64,000 bases of DNA from Lysobacter gummosus (GCF_001442805.1 NZ_CP011131.1:1612001-1676000); one strand, 5' to 3'; counted from the first letter of the stretch, positions 19,103 through 28,111 are shown. The notes: a model not told the origin generated them from the sequence alone. Made by a program: numbers and translations.

Positions 19103-20056
19103 TCACTTCTTCTTGGCCGCCTTGCTTTCAGCCACCTGATCGCGCACCGGCAGCGGCACGTTGCAGATGTTGATGTGCCCGGCCGGGCGCTTGTAGAAAT
19201 CGTCCTGGCGATTGCGCCGGGACTCCACCAGCGCCGCGAACAGCGGCGTGTCGGTGCGCAGCACTTCCAGATTGGCGCGCTCGGCCTTGGGCACGTCCGC
19301 GGCCAGGCGGATGGCCTGGATCGGCGTGCGCTCGGCGGCGGTTTCGTAGAAGCCCAGGTTGCCGGTGCCGCGCGGCAGCGTCGACAGCAGCTCCATGCCC
19401 TTGATCACGCGGCCGACAGTGGTGATGTTGAGGTCCAGGTGACGCGGCGATTGCCCGATCACCACGTACAGCTCGGTGCCGTTGCTGGAATCGGCGGCCA
19501 GATCGCGGCCGGCGCCGACGGTGCCGTAGCAGTGCGCCAGCCAGCTGTTGCCTTGCTCGGAATCGCGCGCGGCCGGGAAGCCGGCGGCGAAACCGGCCTG
19601 CGCCGCCCAGCCGTCGGGGTCGGGCAACACCGTCATCGCCAGCCCCGCGCTCTTGCGCGAGAACTCGGCCGGCAGTTTCGCCTTCACGCCTTTGCCGAAG
19701 GGTTTGCGCTTGGCCGGGTCTTCGCCGTTGGCATCGCCCCACTGCACCACGTAGTTGTCCTGCGAACGGTTGATGCTCAGGCCGTTCCAATAGCCGTTGT
19801 GGGCCAGGGCGCGGATGTTGGCGACGTGCGCCGGCGCGAACTGCGGCGCCAGTTCGATCACCACCCGGCCGCGCGCCAGTTCGAGATAAATCGTGTTCTT
19901 CGGGTCCAGCGTGCGCCAGTCCGACGGCTGGCTGGCGTCGAGAATCTGCTGCATGGTCCGGCCCTTGGCCGGCTCGGCGGTCTGCGCGAAGACCGGCGCG
20001 GCGACCGCGGCACTCAGGGCGAGGGCGAGCAACGCGGCTCGATGCATCGAAAGCAT
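19103..20056 (-). CDS. Periplasmic cyclophilin-type peptidyl-prolyl isomerase
   Basis: A 317-residue exported cyclophilin-like protein. The signal peptide MLSMHRAALLALALSAAVAAPVFAQ is preceded by AGGAG 10 nt upstream of the ATG at 20056, which decides the start. The cyclophilin core starts near residue 48 (NTIYLELARGRVVIELAPQFAP, then FSRKSAGLAMTVLPDPDG, then GTELYVVIGQSPRHLDLNIT and GRVIKGMELLSTLPRG). It is longer than minimal periplasmic PpiA (about 190), with an insertion and an extended C-terminus ending in Lys residues. Because active-site residues differ from classical cyclophilins, catalysis is probable but not certain. It presumably helps fold envelope proteins. Confidence 0.82.
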   Translation of the reverse strand: MLSMHRAALLALALSAAVAAPVFAQTAEPAKGRTMQQILDASQPSDWRTLDPKNTIYLELARGRVVIELAPQFAPAHVANIRALAHNGYWNGLSINRSQDNYVVQWGDANGEDPAKRKPFGKGVKAKLPAEFSRKSAGLAMTVLPDPDGWAAQAGFAAGFPAARDSEQGNSWLAHCYGTVGAGRDLAADSSNGTELYVVIGQSPRHLDLNITTVGRVIKGMELLSTLPRGTGNLGFYETAAERTPIQAIRLAADVPKAERANLEVLRTDTPLFAALVESRRNRQDDFYKRPAGHINICNVPLPVRDQVAESKAAKKK

Positions 20057-20140
20057 GGACGATCTCCTGATCAGGGTTGGCGAGCGTAATCGCCGCGGAT
20101 GCATCGCGCGAAGGCGGCGGGTCGGCGAAGCGTAGCTGGA

Positions 20141-20230
20141 AGCAGGAGTGAGTGGAGAGGAGTGAGGAGTGAGTAACGGCCCAGTCCCCTAGTCCTCGCC
20201 TCCCTTGCCTTCCACTCACTCCTCTCAACT
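20141..20230. repeat. GAGGAGTGAG-family imperfect long hairpin (copy 1)
   Basis: GGAGTGAGTGGA at 20144-20155 is inverted at 20211-20222, inside longer purine-rich and pyrimidine-rich arms. It is a degenerate member of the family seen as perfect hairpins at 26718-26798 and 41268-41348. It lies between the cyclophilin and padR genes, upstream of both. Confidence 0.65.
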
Positions 20231-20323
20231 CTTTATCTGCCCAATGACTACCGGCACATTCGCTATACCGAACTTCGTAATAGCCTGAGCTCCAACCTAG
20301 CCAGACACCCCGCGGGGGCCGCC

Positions 20324-20689
20324 GTGATCGAACTCGACAGCCAGTTGCGCAAGTTCCAGAAGGAGCTCAGCGCCGGCACCGTATCGCTGGCGTTGCTGGC
20401 GGTGCTGGCCGCGGCCAGCGAGCCGATGTACGGCTACCAGATCGCCAAACGCCTGGAACGCGAGGGCGAGGGCGTGCTCAGCGGCAAGCAGAGCGCGCTG
20501 TATCCGGTGCTGCGCAATCTCGGCGCGGCCGGGCTGCTGGACAGCTATGTCGAGCCGTCGGTGACCGGGCCGCCGCGCCGCTACTACCGCATCACCGAGA
20601 CCGGCCTGGCCGTGCTGCGCGAATGGACGCAGGCCTGGCGCGCCACCCGCGATTCCGTCGATTCCGTACTCCAGGGGCTGAACTCATGA
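20324..20689 (+). CDS. PadR-family transcriptional regulator
   Basis: A 121-residue winged-helix repressor of the PadR family. The HTH runs from about residue 20 to 90 (LLAVLAAASEPMYGYQIAKR, SALYPVLRNLGAAGLL), followed by the wing strand PPRRYYRITETGLAVL and a short C-terminal dimerisation helix. Its stop overlaps the next gene's start (ATGA), so it is co-translated with the membrane sensor protein. PadR/DUF1700-sensor pairs usually control the envelope-stress-like operon that encodes them. GGGGGCC lies just before the GTG at 20324; an alternative ATG lies at M35, but the GTG keeps the complete first helix. Confidence 0.85.
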   Translation: MIELDSQLRKFQKELSAGTVSLALLAVLAAASEPMYGYQIAKRLEREGEGVLSGKQSALYPVLRNLGAAGLLDSYVEPSVTGPPRRYYRITETGLAVLREWTQAWRATRDSVDSVLQGLNS

Positions 20690-21699
20690 ACGCCATAGCC
20701 GGCACGAGCCACTATCCGATCTCCGCCGACCCGTCCGGCGCCGACGCACCCAGCGCCGACCCCGCCGCCGCCCATGCGGGCGCCGCTGCCGGCGCCGGCC
20801 TGCCGCGCTCGATTCCCGAATACCTGCAGCGCCTGCGCGAAGCGCTGCAAGGCGCCGACCCGGCGCTGATCCAGGACGCGCTGTACGACGCGGAGGAATA
20901 CCTGCGCTCGGAAATGGCCGACAACCCCGGCCAGAGCGAGGCCGAGATCATCGCCGCGGTCGCCGGCAGCTACGGCGCGCCCGACGAGGTGGCGGACATC
21001 TACCGCGACACCGAGGTCAAAGTGCAGACCGCGTTGCGCGCGCCGAAGCCGGCGCCGCGCAAATCGGCGCTCGGCCGCTTCTTCGGCGTGGCGCTGGAAC
21101 CGCGTACCTACGGCGCGCTGTTCTACATGCTGCTGTCGCTGGCCACCGGCACGTTCTACTTCACCTGGGTCACCACCGGCGTGTCGCTGTCGCTCGGCCT
21201 GATGGTGCTGATCATCGGCATTCCGCTGCTGATCCTGTTCCTGGGCTCGGTGCGGGTGTTGTCGCTGGTGGAAGGGCGCCTGGTCGAAGTGATGCTGGGC
21301 GAGCGCATGCCGCGACGGCCGCTGTATTCCGATCGCAGCCGGCCGGTGCTGGAGCGGATCAAGGAGATGTTCACCGATCCGCGCACCTGGGGCACCTTGC
21401 TGTACATGCTGCTGATGATGCCGCTGGGTACGCTGTACTTCAGCATCGCGGTGACCGGTCTGGCGCTGTCGTTGTCGCTGATTTTCCTGCCGTTCGCGCA
21501 ATTGTTCGGTTTGTTCGACGGCCTGGTCCGGATCGACGGCATTTCGTTCCTGGGCGTCTGGGAGCCCTGGGCGATGCCGGTTTTCGCTCTGGTCGGCGTG
21601 TTGCTGCTGTTCGTGATGCTGCATGTGGCGCGCCTGATCGGCTATGCGCATGCGCAGCTGGCCAAGCATCTGCTGGTGCAATGGGCGCAGCGCGACTGA
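20686..21699 (+). CDS. DUF1700/Sensor-domain membrane protein
   Basis: A 337-residue inner-membrane protein. Residues 1-40 are Ala/Pro-rich. A DUF1700-like helical domain (about 40-110: YLQRLREALQGADPALIQDA, VAGSYGAPDEVADIYRD) is followed by two repeats of a four-helix sensor unit. Each repeat begins with a near-identical block (TYGALFYMLLSLATGTFYFT, then TWGTLLYMLLMMPLGTLYFS). The gene overlaps padR by 4 bp, which indicates a shared function. In related pairs the membrane part senses and the PadR protein represses; the signal is unknown. A strong terminator follows. Confidence 0.8.
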   Translation: MNAIAGTSHYPISADPSGADAPSADPAAAHAGAAAGAGLPRSIPEYLQRLREALQGADPALIQDALYDAEEYLRSEMADNPGQSEAEIIAAVAGSYGAPDEVADIYRDTEVKVQTALRAPKPAPRKSALGRFFGVALEPRTYGALFYMLLSLATGTFYFTWVTTGVSLSLGLMVLIIGIPLLILFLGSVRVLSLVEGRLVEVMLGERMPRRPLYSDRSRPVLERIKEMFTDPRTWGTLLYMLLMMPLGTLYFSIAVTGLALSLSLIFLPFAQLFGLFDGLVRIDGISFLGVWEPWAMPVFALVGVLLLFVMLHVARLIGYAHAQLAKHLLVQWAQRD

Positions 21700-21722
21700 T
21701 CGCGGCCAGCTGCGATGCAACG

Positions 21723-21752
21723 AAAAAGCCGGCGTTCGCGCCGGCTTTTTTT
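21723..21752 (+). terminator. Rho-independent terminator after the PadR/sensor operon
   Basis: GCCGGCG and CGCCGGC around a TTCG tetraloop (21728-21745) are flanked by A5 and T7, giving a textbook terminator that could work in both directions. Confidence 0.9.
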
Positions 21753-21781
21753 GTTGAGCGCGTGGCGATAAGCCGCGCATG

Positions 21782-21809
21782 AAAAAAGCCCGGCACGTGG
21801 CCGGGCTTT
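21782..21809 (-). terminator. Rho-independent terminator for phaZ
   Basis: AAAGCCCGGC and GCCGGGCTTT (5-nt loop) lie just downstream of the leftward phaZ stop; read on the minus strand, the stem is followed by T6. Confidence 0.85.
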
Positions 21810-21842
21810 CCTGATTGCTCGATCGAACCGATGACGCGCGGG

Positions 21843-23093
21843 TTACTTCGCCGCGTTCTTGGCGATGAAGTTGCGCACCTGCGGATACACCTGCTCGCGC
21901 CAGCGGCGGCCGCTGAAGATGCCGTAGTGGCCGGCGCCTTCGACGGTGAGGTGCTCGCGGCGTTCCTTCGACACGCCGGTGCACAGCGTGTGCGCGGCAC
22001 GGGTCTGGCCCTGGCCGGAGATGTCGTCGAGCTCGCCTTCGATGGTCAGCAGCGCGGTGTTCTTGATCGCGCCCGGATCGACCCGCTCGCCGGCCACGTC
22101 CCACAGGCCGCGCGGCAGCAGGTGCTGCTGGAACACGACCTTGATCGTATCCAGGTAGTACTCGGCCGGCATGTCCAGCACGGCGTTGTATTCGTCGTAG
22201 AAACGGCGGTGCGAGTCGGCGTCTTCCAGATCGCCCTTGAGCAGGTCCTGGTAGAAATCCCAGTGCGACTGGAAATGCCGCTCCGGATTCATCGCCATGA
22301 ATCCGCTGTGCTGCAGGAAGCCGGGATAGACGCGGCGGCCGCGGCCGGGGAAGTTGGCCGGGACGTGGTGGATGAGATTGCTTTCGAACCACCACAGCGG
22401 CTTGTGCACGGCCAGGTCGTTGACCTTGGTCGGGCTTTCGCGGGTGTCGATCGGCCCGCCCATCATCACCAGCGAACGCGGCGTGGCTTCGCCGCGCGCG
22501 GCCATCAGCGACACCGCCGCCAGCACCGGCACGGTCGGCTGGCAGACGCTGATCACGTGCAGGCTGTCGGCGCCGATCAGGCGGATGAAGTCCTGGATGT
22601 AGCCGACATAGTCGTCGAGGGTGAAGGCGCCCTCTTCGGTGGGCACCATGCGCGCGTCGATCCAGTCGGTGATATAGACCTTGTGATCGCGCAGCAGCGT
22701 CTTGACCGTATCGCGCAGCAAGGTGCTGTGGTGGCCCGACAGCGGCGCGACCACCAGCACCGGCGGATCGTCCTTGAGTTCGGCGATGTTGTCCGCGTCG
22801 TCGGCGTAGCGCTTGAAGCGCAGCAGCCGGCAGAACGGCTTGCGCTGCATCTCGCGTTCGATCACCGGATAGGCGTTGCCGTCGATCTGCACCGAGTGGA
22901 TGCCGAATTCGGGCTTCTCGTAATCCTTGCCGATGCGGTAGAGCAGTTCGTAGCCGGCGGCCAGACGCGGCGCGGCGGGCAGGGTGGACAGCCAGCTGCC
23001 GGGCGCGGCGAACATCTTCGCGCCGGCGTCGGCCCAGTAGGTCATCGGGGCCATCCAGGCGCGGCCGAGTTCGTGCATTTGGTAAAGCAGCAT
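21843..23093 (-). CDS. phaZ: Intracellular polyhydroxyalkanoate depolymerase
   Basis: This enzyme hydrolyses stored polyhydroxybutyrate granules in the cytoplasm. The 416-residue protein starts with MLLYQMHELGRAWMAP, as in intracellular PhaZ enzymes. It is an alpha/beta hydrolase with a Cys nucleophile in SVCQPTVP (Cys184, matching Cys183 of the Ralstonia enzyme), a catalytic Asp in EGELDD and a C-terminal His in GAGHYGIFSG. No signal peptide is present, which fits an intracellular role. No PHA synthase gene is adjacent, so the polymer genes must be elsewhere, or the enzyme acts on another polyester. Confidence 0.87.
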   Translation of the reverse strand: MLLYQMHELGRAWMAPMTYWADAGAKMFAAPGSWLSTLPAAPRLAAGYELLYRIGKDYEKPEFGIHSVQIDGNAYPVIEREMQRKPFCRLLRFKRYADDADNIAELKDDPPVLVVAPLSGHHSTLLRDTVKTLLRDHKVYITDWIDARMVPTEEGAFTLDDYVGYIQDFIRLIGADSLHVISVCQPTVPVLAAVSLMAARGEATPRSLVMMGGPIDTRESPTKVNDLAVHKPLWWFESNLIHHVPANFPGRGRRVYPGFLQHSGFMAMNPERHFQSHWDFYQDLLKGDLEDADSHRRFYDEYNAVLDMPAEYYLDTIKVVFQQHLLPRGLWDVAGERVDPGAIKNTALLTIEGELDDISGQGQTRAAHTLCTGVSKERREHLTVEGAGHYGIFSGRRWREQVYPQVRNFIAKNAAK

Positions 23094-23325
23094 CGGGTCG
23101 GACTCTCAGTGGCGGTGTGCAGCGGTGGCGGTGCAGAGCTGGCGCCGGAGAGTAGCTGACCCCGGCACGAGCGGTTTGCTGCGCCGCAGCATAGCGGATT
23201 GGGACGGCGCTGGCGTGAATGGCGAGGGGTGTCGCGGTGGCTGGCGAGATCGTTCGCTGGGCTGGGCGGGGATGCGCCGGATTCGAATGCTTCGAATTCG
23301 ACCGGGCGCGTCAACCGTTGCCCAC

Positions 23326-23452
23326 TTTGAAAAAGGGGGCGAGCGCCCGGTGGTAGTACGAAGTCGGTGCAGGTGCTGTAGCGCGGGGGATTTGCTTTTG
23401 TTTGTGGGAAGAGCAAAGGCAAATCCCCCTGGCCCCCCTTTTCAAAGGGGGA
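23326..23452. repeat. Composite TTTGAAAAAGGGGG / GGGGGATTTGC repeat (copy A)
   Basis: The outer arms are TTTGAAAAAGGGGGC (from 23326) and CCCCCCTTTTCAAAGGGGG (to 23452). The inner arms are GGGGGATTTGC (23386-23396) and GCAAATCCCCC (23419-23429). Nested inverted repeats of this design recur at 24664-24852 and around the IS element at 36706-37604. It lies in the gap between phaZ and a methyltransferase gene, which otherwise holds nothing recognisable. Confidence 0.75.
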
Positions 23453-23506
23453 ACAGCTCAGTAGAGGGGGATCAGAGGATGGGGAATGATTTCGTTGTGG
23501 CTTGGA

Positions 23507-24115
23507 TCAATCCGCCGTTTCCAGCGCCGCCGTGCCGCCGCGCAGCATCGGGGCCAGCCACAGATGCGAACCCAGGGCGGCGAATCCCTGCGCGGCGAAG
23601 CGCTCGCGGTAGAACTTCGCCGGCCGGCGTTTGAAGCCGTCGGTGTCGCCCTCGATGCCGTCTTCGCGGGTGAAGGTTTCCAGGAACGCCACCCCGCCGC
23701 ACAGCTCGGCCAGGCCGGGCAGGCCGCGATCGAGTTCGCGCGTGTCCAGGTAATGCAGCACGTCGCTGCAGATCAGCAGATCCACCGGCGCGCACGGCCG
23801 CAGGAACTCGAAGTCGCCGAACCGGGCCAGATGCAGATTGCGGCTGCGACCGAAGCGCGCAGTGGCGTACTGGCTGCTGTCGAATCCCAGATACTGCAGG
23901 CGCGGACGCAGCTTGAGCAGCGGCGCGCGCCACGGGCCTTCGCCGCAGCCGATATCGAGCACGCTGCGGATCGGCCGCTCCAGGTGGTACTCGGCCGTGG
24001 CGACGGTGAGCGCGACCTTGCGCGTCAGCCGCGCGGCGCCGCCGATGGCCTGATCCTTCAGGGCCGGGTCGCGGTACCAGCGTTGGAAGTAGTCGCGGTC
24101 GTATTGTTTGCTCAT
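23507..24115 (-). CDS. Class I SAM-dependent methyltransferase
   Basis: A 202-residue methyltransferase with a Rossmann-type SAM site: motif I VLDIGCGEGPWRAPL (residues 51-65), an acidic residue at the end of strand two (YLGFDSSQYA) and the post-motif strand VDLLICSDVLHYLD. The N-terminus MSKQYDRDYFQRWYRDP resembles small-molecule methyltransferases of the UbiE/Coq5-like superfamily, but the substrate cannot be read from the sequence. It stands alone, divergent from hemJ, and its 3-prime end faces a repeat cluster. Confidence 0.85.
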   Translation of the reverse strand: MSKQYDRDYFQRWYRDPALKDQAIGGAARLTRKVALTVATAEYHLERPIRSVLDIGCGEGPWRAPLLKLRPRLQYLGFDSSQYATARFGRSRNLHLARFGDFEFLRPCAPVDLLICSDVLHYLDTRELDRGLPGLAELCGGVAFLETFTREDGIEGDTDGFKRRPAKFYRERFAAQGFAALGSHLWLAPMLRGGTAALETAD

Positions 24116-24224
24116 GGTGGCCGTGCGTGGCGTGGGGGCGTGGCATCCTAACGCGCCCGGCGGATCGCCTGCATAAGCCGCCCTCGTTCGCCGTCACTGC
24201 CAGCCCGTTTTCAGGAAGCCCGCG

Positions 24225-24647
24225 ATGAATGCCTATGTCTGGACCAAGACCTTCCATATCGTATTCGTGATCGCCTGGATGGCCGCGGTGTTCTACCTGC
24301 CGCGGATCCTGGTCAACATCGCCGAAGCCGGCGACGAACCGGCGGTGCGCGCGCGGCTGGTGTTGATGGGGCGCAAGCTGTATCGCTTCGGCCACATGAT
24401 GTTCGGAATCGCGGCGATCCTGGGGCTGACCTTGTGGCTGGTGTTCCATATGAGCGGCGGTTGGCTGCACGCCAAGCTGGCTCTGGTCGCGGCGCTGCTG
24501 GTGTACTACATCTTCACCGGGCGCTGGCTCAAGGGCGTGGACAAGGGACAGGCGCTGCCTTCGTCGCGCACGTTGCGCCTGTTCAATGAGCTGCCGCTGG
24601 TGGCGTTGATCGCGATTGTCTGGCTGGTGTTGGCTAAGCCGTTCTGA
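24225..24647 (+). CDS. hemJ: HemJ-type protoporphyrinogen IX oxidase (UPF0093)
   Basis: A 140-residue inner-membrane protein with four helices that matches the HemJ/UPF0093 family. HemJ oxidises protoporphyrinogen IX to protoporphyrin IX in the next-to-last step of heme synthesis. Family blocks are visible: TFHIVFVIAWMAAVFYLPR with the conserved His at residue 11, LVLMGRKLYRFGHMMFGIA, and HAKLALVAALLVYYIF with the conserved Lys. The length fits the usual 140-150. AGGAAG lies 6 bp before the ATG. No other heme gene is adjacent. Confidence 0.8.
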   Translation: MNAYVWTKTFHIVFVIAWMAAVFYLPRILVNIAEAGDEPAVRARLVLMGRKLYRFGHMMFGIAAILGLTLWLVFHMSGGWLHAKLALVAALLVYYIFTGRWLKGVDKGQALPSSRTLRLFNELPLVALIAIVWLVLAKPF

Positions 24648-24663
24648 CGGCTCTTGGGCGGAG

Positions 24664-24852
24664 AGCAAATCCCCCTTAATCCCCCTTTTTCAAAGGGGGA
24701 GACTGGTTCGTCGGTGGTGGGGCGGCGCTGCGATTTGCGCGATCGTTATGCGCGACAAAAAAACGGCGACCCCAGGGCCGCCGTTTTTTTTTCCTACCGA
24801 AGCCCGTGCCGTTCCCCCCTTTGAAAAAGGGGGCAGGGGGGATTTGCTCTTA
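24664..24852. repeat. Composite repeat (copy B) enclosing a bidirectional terminator
   Basis: GAGCAAATCCCCC ... CCCCTTTTTCAAAGGGGG at 24664-24701 is mirrored by CCCCCCTTTGAAAAAGGGGG ... GGGGATTTGCTCTT at 24812-24852. Between the halves, 24757-24792 holds an A-rich run, a stem around CCCAGGG with arms AACGGCG and CGCCGTT, and T9. That structure would terminate both hemJ (rightward) and the alkaline phosphatase gene (leftward). Confidence 0.75.
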
Positions 24853-24876
24853 GGCCTTAGCGCTAGCCTCGACCCC

Positions 24877-26586
24877 TCAGTTCTTCTTGAAGTCCTCACC
24901 CTTAGGCAACATCACCGGCACCTTGTTCGCATCGCAATCGCCCTTGGCGCACAGCGCCGCGCGCAGCGTGGGCATCGACTGCAACATGAAGTGATAGATG
25001 GTGTTCTGCTCGACGCTGCCGCGCACCGCGGCGCTGCCGGGGCCGCGCGCCCAGATGCCGACGTCGTCGCCGCCGTGGGTTTCGTTGCTGGTCGGCACCA
25101 GCGCTTCCTGCATGTAGTCCGGCGCCTGGGTGTCTACGTTGGTCAAGTCCGGACGGCCCTTCTCGATTTCCTGCATGCCGCTGGCGGTGTGCGGGAACTT
25201 GTGCGGGCCTTCGGGCTGCTGCGAGCTGGCGCCGGTGTAGCCCGGGCCGTTGCTGTAATTGAGCGTGGTGTACGGCTTGCCCAGCGCGTCGCGGGCGTAG
25301 TCGTTGGCGTCGCCGTCTTCGCCGCTGGTGCCGCGCACCTTGCCCAGCATCGGGTTGCCGCGGGTCGGGTAGCCGACGAAGCTCAGCGTGTGCGAGTGAT
25401 CGGCGGTGACCAGAATCAACGTGTCGTCGGCCGAGGTCGCCTTGGTCGCCGCGTCCACCGCCTGACTCAGCGCGATGGTGTCGGTCAGCGCGCGGTAGGC
25501 GTTGCCCATGTGATGGGCGTGATCGATGCGGCCGCCTTCGACCAGCAGCACGAAGCCGTTATCGCCCTTGATCGTCTTCAGCCGCTCGATCGCCGCCACC
25601 GTCATCTGCGCCAGCGACGGCTCGCCCGCGCCGTCCTGCGGGCGGTCGTGGTCGAACTGCATGTGGTCGGGCTCGAACAGCGCGAACAGCGGCTTGTCCT
25701 TCGGCGCGGCGGCGAACTGCTTCGCGTTCCACACGTACTCGCCGCCGGGATGGCGCTGCTTCCAGGTCGCGATCAGGTCGCGGCCGTCCAGACGCTGGCC
25801 GACCTTGTCGTCGTATTCCGGATCGCGCTGCTCCACGGTCATGAAGTTGCCGCGGCCGCCGCCCATCAACACGTCCGGGCCGGTGCCATAGGGCGATTCG
25901 ATCATTTGCCGGGCGATGTCGATGCAGCCCTGGGCCTTGGCCTTGTCGGGCAGGTCCATGTCGTTTTCCCAATTGCGATCGGCCGAATGGCTGAAGGTCG
26001 CGCCCGGGGTGGCGTGGGTGACGCGGGTGGTGGTGACCACGCCGGTGGCCAGGCCGCTGCTGGCGGCGAGTTCCCACAAGGTCAGCATCGGCGCCTGCAG
26101 CGCGGCCGCGCAATCGCCGCGCTGGCCTTTCTGGCCGATGCTGAGCACGCCGGCGCGGGTCTTCACGCCGGTGGCCATCGCGCTCATGGTGCCGGCCGAG
26201 TCGGGCGTCTGCGAATCGGTGTTGTAGGTCTTGCTCAGCGCGGTCGCCGGGAAGCGCTCCCAGCTCAGACGGTTTTCTTCCCCGGGCGCGCCCTTGAGCT
26301 GGCCGTCGAGAATGCGCGCGGCGGCGACCGTGGTCAGGCTCATGCCGTCGCCGACGAACAGGATCACGTTCTTGGCCTTGCCCGTGCTGGCGCCGCGCTG
26401 CGCGGCCTGGGCGGCGCCGTCGCGGTACCACCATGCCGGGGTTTCGTCCTGCGGGTGCTTGATCTGCGGGACATCGACGACGACAGCGCTGGCGGGCGCA
26501 TCGGCGCGCGTGGTCGGCGCGGCCGCGGCGCAGGCGGTGAGCAGCGCGGGAACGAGGAGAACGGAAGCGGAACGCAGCTTGGACAT
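24877..26586 (-). CDS. Alkaline phosphatase lipoprotein
   Basis: A 569-residue PhoA-superfamily phosphomonoesterase that releases phosphate from organic esters in the periplasm. The lipoprotein signal ends in LLTACAAAAP (lipidated Cys19). The metal-binding start VGDGMS (Asp80) is followed by the nucleophile motif TPDSAGTMSAMATG (Ser130), and later by the metal ligands in VEGGRIDHAHHMGN, VTADHSHTL and NETHGGDDV. The start at 26586 is chosen because it places the signal peptide at the terminus; a start nine codons earlier is also open. No pho-box could be identified by eye. The gene is monocistronic. Confidence 0.9.
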   Translation of the reverse strand: MSKLRSASVLLVPALLTACAAAAPTTRADAPASAVVVDVPQIKHPQDETPAWWYRDGAAQAAQRGASTGKAKNVILFVGDGMSLTTVAAARILDGQLKGAPGEENRLSWERFPATALSKTYNTDSQTPDSAGTMSAMATGVKTRAGVLSIGQKGQRGDCAAALQAPMLTLWELAASSGLATGVVTTTRVTHATPGATFSHSADRNWENDMDLPDKAKAQGCIDIARQMIESPYGTGPDVLMGGGRGNFMTVEQRDPEYDDKVGQRLDGRDLIATWKQRHPGGEYVWNAKQFAAAPKDKPLFALFEPDHMQFDHDRPQDGAGEPSLAQMTVAAIERLKTIKGDNGFVLLVEGGRIDHAHHMGNAYRALTDTIALSQAVDAATKATSADDTLILVTADHSHTLSFVGYPTRGNPMLGKVRGTSGEDGDANDYARDALGKPYTTLNYSNGPGYTGASSQQPEGPHKFPHTASGMQEIEKGRPDLTNVDTQAPDYMQEALVPTSNETHGGDDVGIWARGPGSAAVRGSVEQNTIYHFMLQSMPTLRAALCAKGDCDANKVPVMLPKGEDFKKN

Positions 26587-26717
26587 GGGCGGGCCGGGCG
26601 TTGGGAATGACAAGCCGGCGATTATGCCCTGGGCGTGTGACCGCGGTTGGGCGCCGGCGCCGGTTGTACGGCGCCGGATGTTTGCTGGTCGTGGCGGTCT
26701 GGGGGAGGAGTGCAGAA

Positions 26718-26798
26718 GCAGAAACGAGTTCAGAGGAGTGAGGAGTGAGAGAAAGCACGGCCCTTACTCACTCCTCACTCCTCTGAACTCGTTTCTGC
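26718..26798. repeat. GAGGAGTGAG-family perfect hairpin (copy 2)
   Basis: Arms of 32 bp (26718-26749 and 26767-26798) are perfect inverted repeats around a 17-nt loop. Each arm starts GCAGAAACGAGTTCAG and ends GGAGTGAGGAGTGAG. It lies between the convergent... in fact tandem leftward MFS gene end and the alkaline phosphatase start, so it could end MFS transcription. Confidence 0.9.
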
Positions 26799-26812
26799 CT
26801 CCGGCCTTCCGC

Positions 26813-27985
26813 CTAAATAGCCATGTCCAAACGCCGATCCGCCCGATGCTCCAGAAAATTCACCACCAGTCCCAGCCCGATCACCGCCGCGGCCACTACC
26901 AGCACCTGATTGAGCCCGACCTGGCGCAGCACCACGCCGCCGATCAGCGAACCCAGGGCGATGCCGATGTTGTAGCCCGACACGGTCAGGCTGGAAGCGA
27001 TCTCGGCCGAGCCGGGAATCAGGCGGCGCGACACCTCGATGCCGTAATGCCCCAGCGACGGCGTCGAACTCATCGCGAACAGCCCCAGCAGCAAGATGCC
27101 GGCGTAAGCGAACGAGGGCAGGCCGATCAGGAAATAGATCGCCACCAGCAGCGCCGCGATCAGCGCGTAGTTGAAACCGATGGTGCGCGACACGCCGTAC
27201 CTGGCCGCGGCGATGCCGCCGAAATGATTGCCCAGCACCACGCCGACGCCGAACAACAGCAGCAGGAAATTCGCCGTGTCCTGGCTGTAGCCCAGTGAAT
27301 CGATGATCAGCTTGGGCAGGTAGGTGTAGGCGATGAAATAGCCGCCGAACAGCAGCACGATCTTCATCAGCGCCGACAGCACGCGCGGGTTCGAGATCAC
27401 TTCGGCGAAGCGCACCTGCTGCGATTCAGGCGTGCGCGCGCCGGCCTGCGCGGGAATCCAGCGCCACATCGCCGCCGCCGCGATCAGGTACGCGCCGCCG
27501 AGCAGCCAAAAGGTGAGCTGCCAGCGGTAGTGATCGCTGACGAAACCCATGATCGGAATGCTCAGCACGATGGCGATGGTCAAACCGGAGATCACCTGCG
27601 CCATGCCTTCGATGGTCGAGCGCGGGCTGAGCCGGCCGGCCAGCGGCATCGCCAGCGAGAAGAACAGGCCGTGGTTGGCGCCCAGCAGCAGGCGCGCGGC
27701 CAGCAGCAGGCCGAAGTGTTCGCTCATCGACGCCAGCACCGTCAGCGCGCCGGCCGCGGCCATCGACACCGCCAGGGTGAGGCGGGTGTCGTAGCGCTGC
27801 AGCAGCCGCGTCAGCACCGGCGCGCCGATGGTGACGCCGATGGCGTAGATCGCCACCAGCCAGCCCAGTTCGTCGCTGTCGCGATGCAACTGGTGCGTCA
27901 GCGACGGAATCAGCCCGACCGTGCCGAATTCGGCCGAGCCGAGGGCGAAGGCGCCCAGCAGAAGTGCGAAGAGTGCTTTGTTCAT
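26813..27985 (-). CDS. MFS efflux transporter (DHA1, AraJ-like)
   Basis: A 390-residue major-facilitator drug/metabolite exporter with twelve hydrophobic segments. The start MNKALFALLLGAFALGSAEFG matches the DHA1/AraJ group, and the loop motif AGRLSPRSTIEGMAQVISG is in place after segment four. The start at 27985 is used because the sequence upstream belongs to the divergent promoter region. It is divergently arranged with an ArsR-family gene, with an inverted repeat between them, so the transporter is probably derepressed when the ArsR protein binds its ligand. The substrate is unknown. Confidence 0.83.
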   Translation of the reverse strand: MNKALFALLLGAFALGSAEFGTVGLIPSLTHQLHRDSDELGWLVAIYAIGVTIGAPVLTRLLQRYDTRLTLAVSMAAAGALTVLASMSEHFGLLLAARLLLGANHGLFFSLAMPLAGRLSPRSTIEGMAQVISGLTIAIVLSIPIMGFVSDHYRWQLTFWLLGGAYLIAAAAMWRWIPAQAGARTPESQQVRFAEVISNPRVLSALMKIVLLFGGYFIAYTYLPKLIIDSLGYSQDTANFLLLLFGVGVVLGNHFGGIAAARYGVSRTIGFNYALIAALLVAIYFLIGLPSFAYAGILLLGLFAMSSTPSLGHYGIEVSRRLIPGSAEIASSLTVSGYNIGIALGSLIGGVVLRQVGLNQVLVVAAAVIGLGLVVNFLEHRADRRLDMAI

Positions 27986-28111
27986 GAGGCCGGGATTGGG
28001 GATTGGGGAATCGGGATTCGCGACAGCGCCTGCGCAGCGGTCGGGGGCGATTGGGTTCGCAGGCGGGAAAGCGGGGCAGTGCCCCGGATGAGTTCCGGTT
28101 CCGGATGCGGT

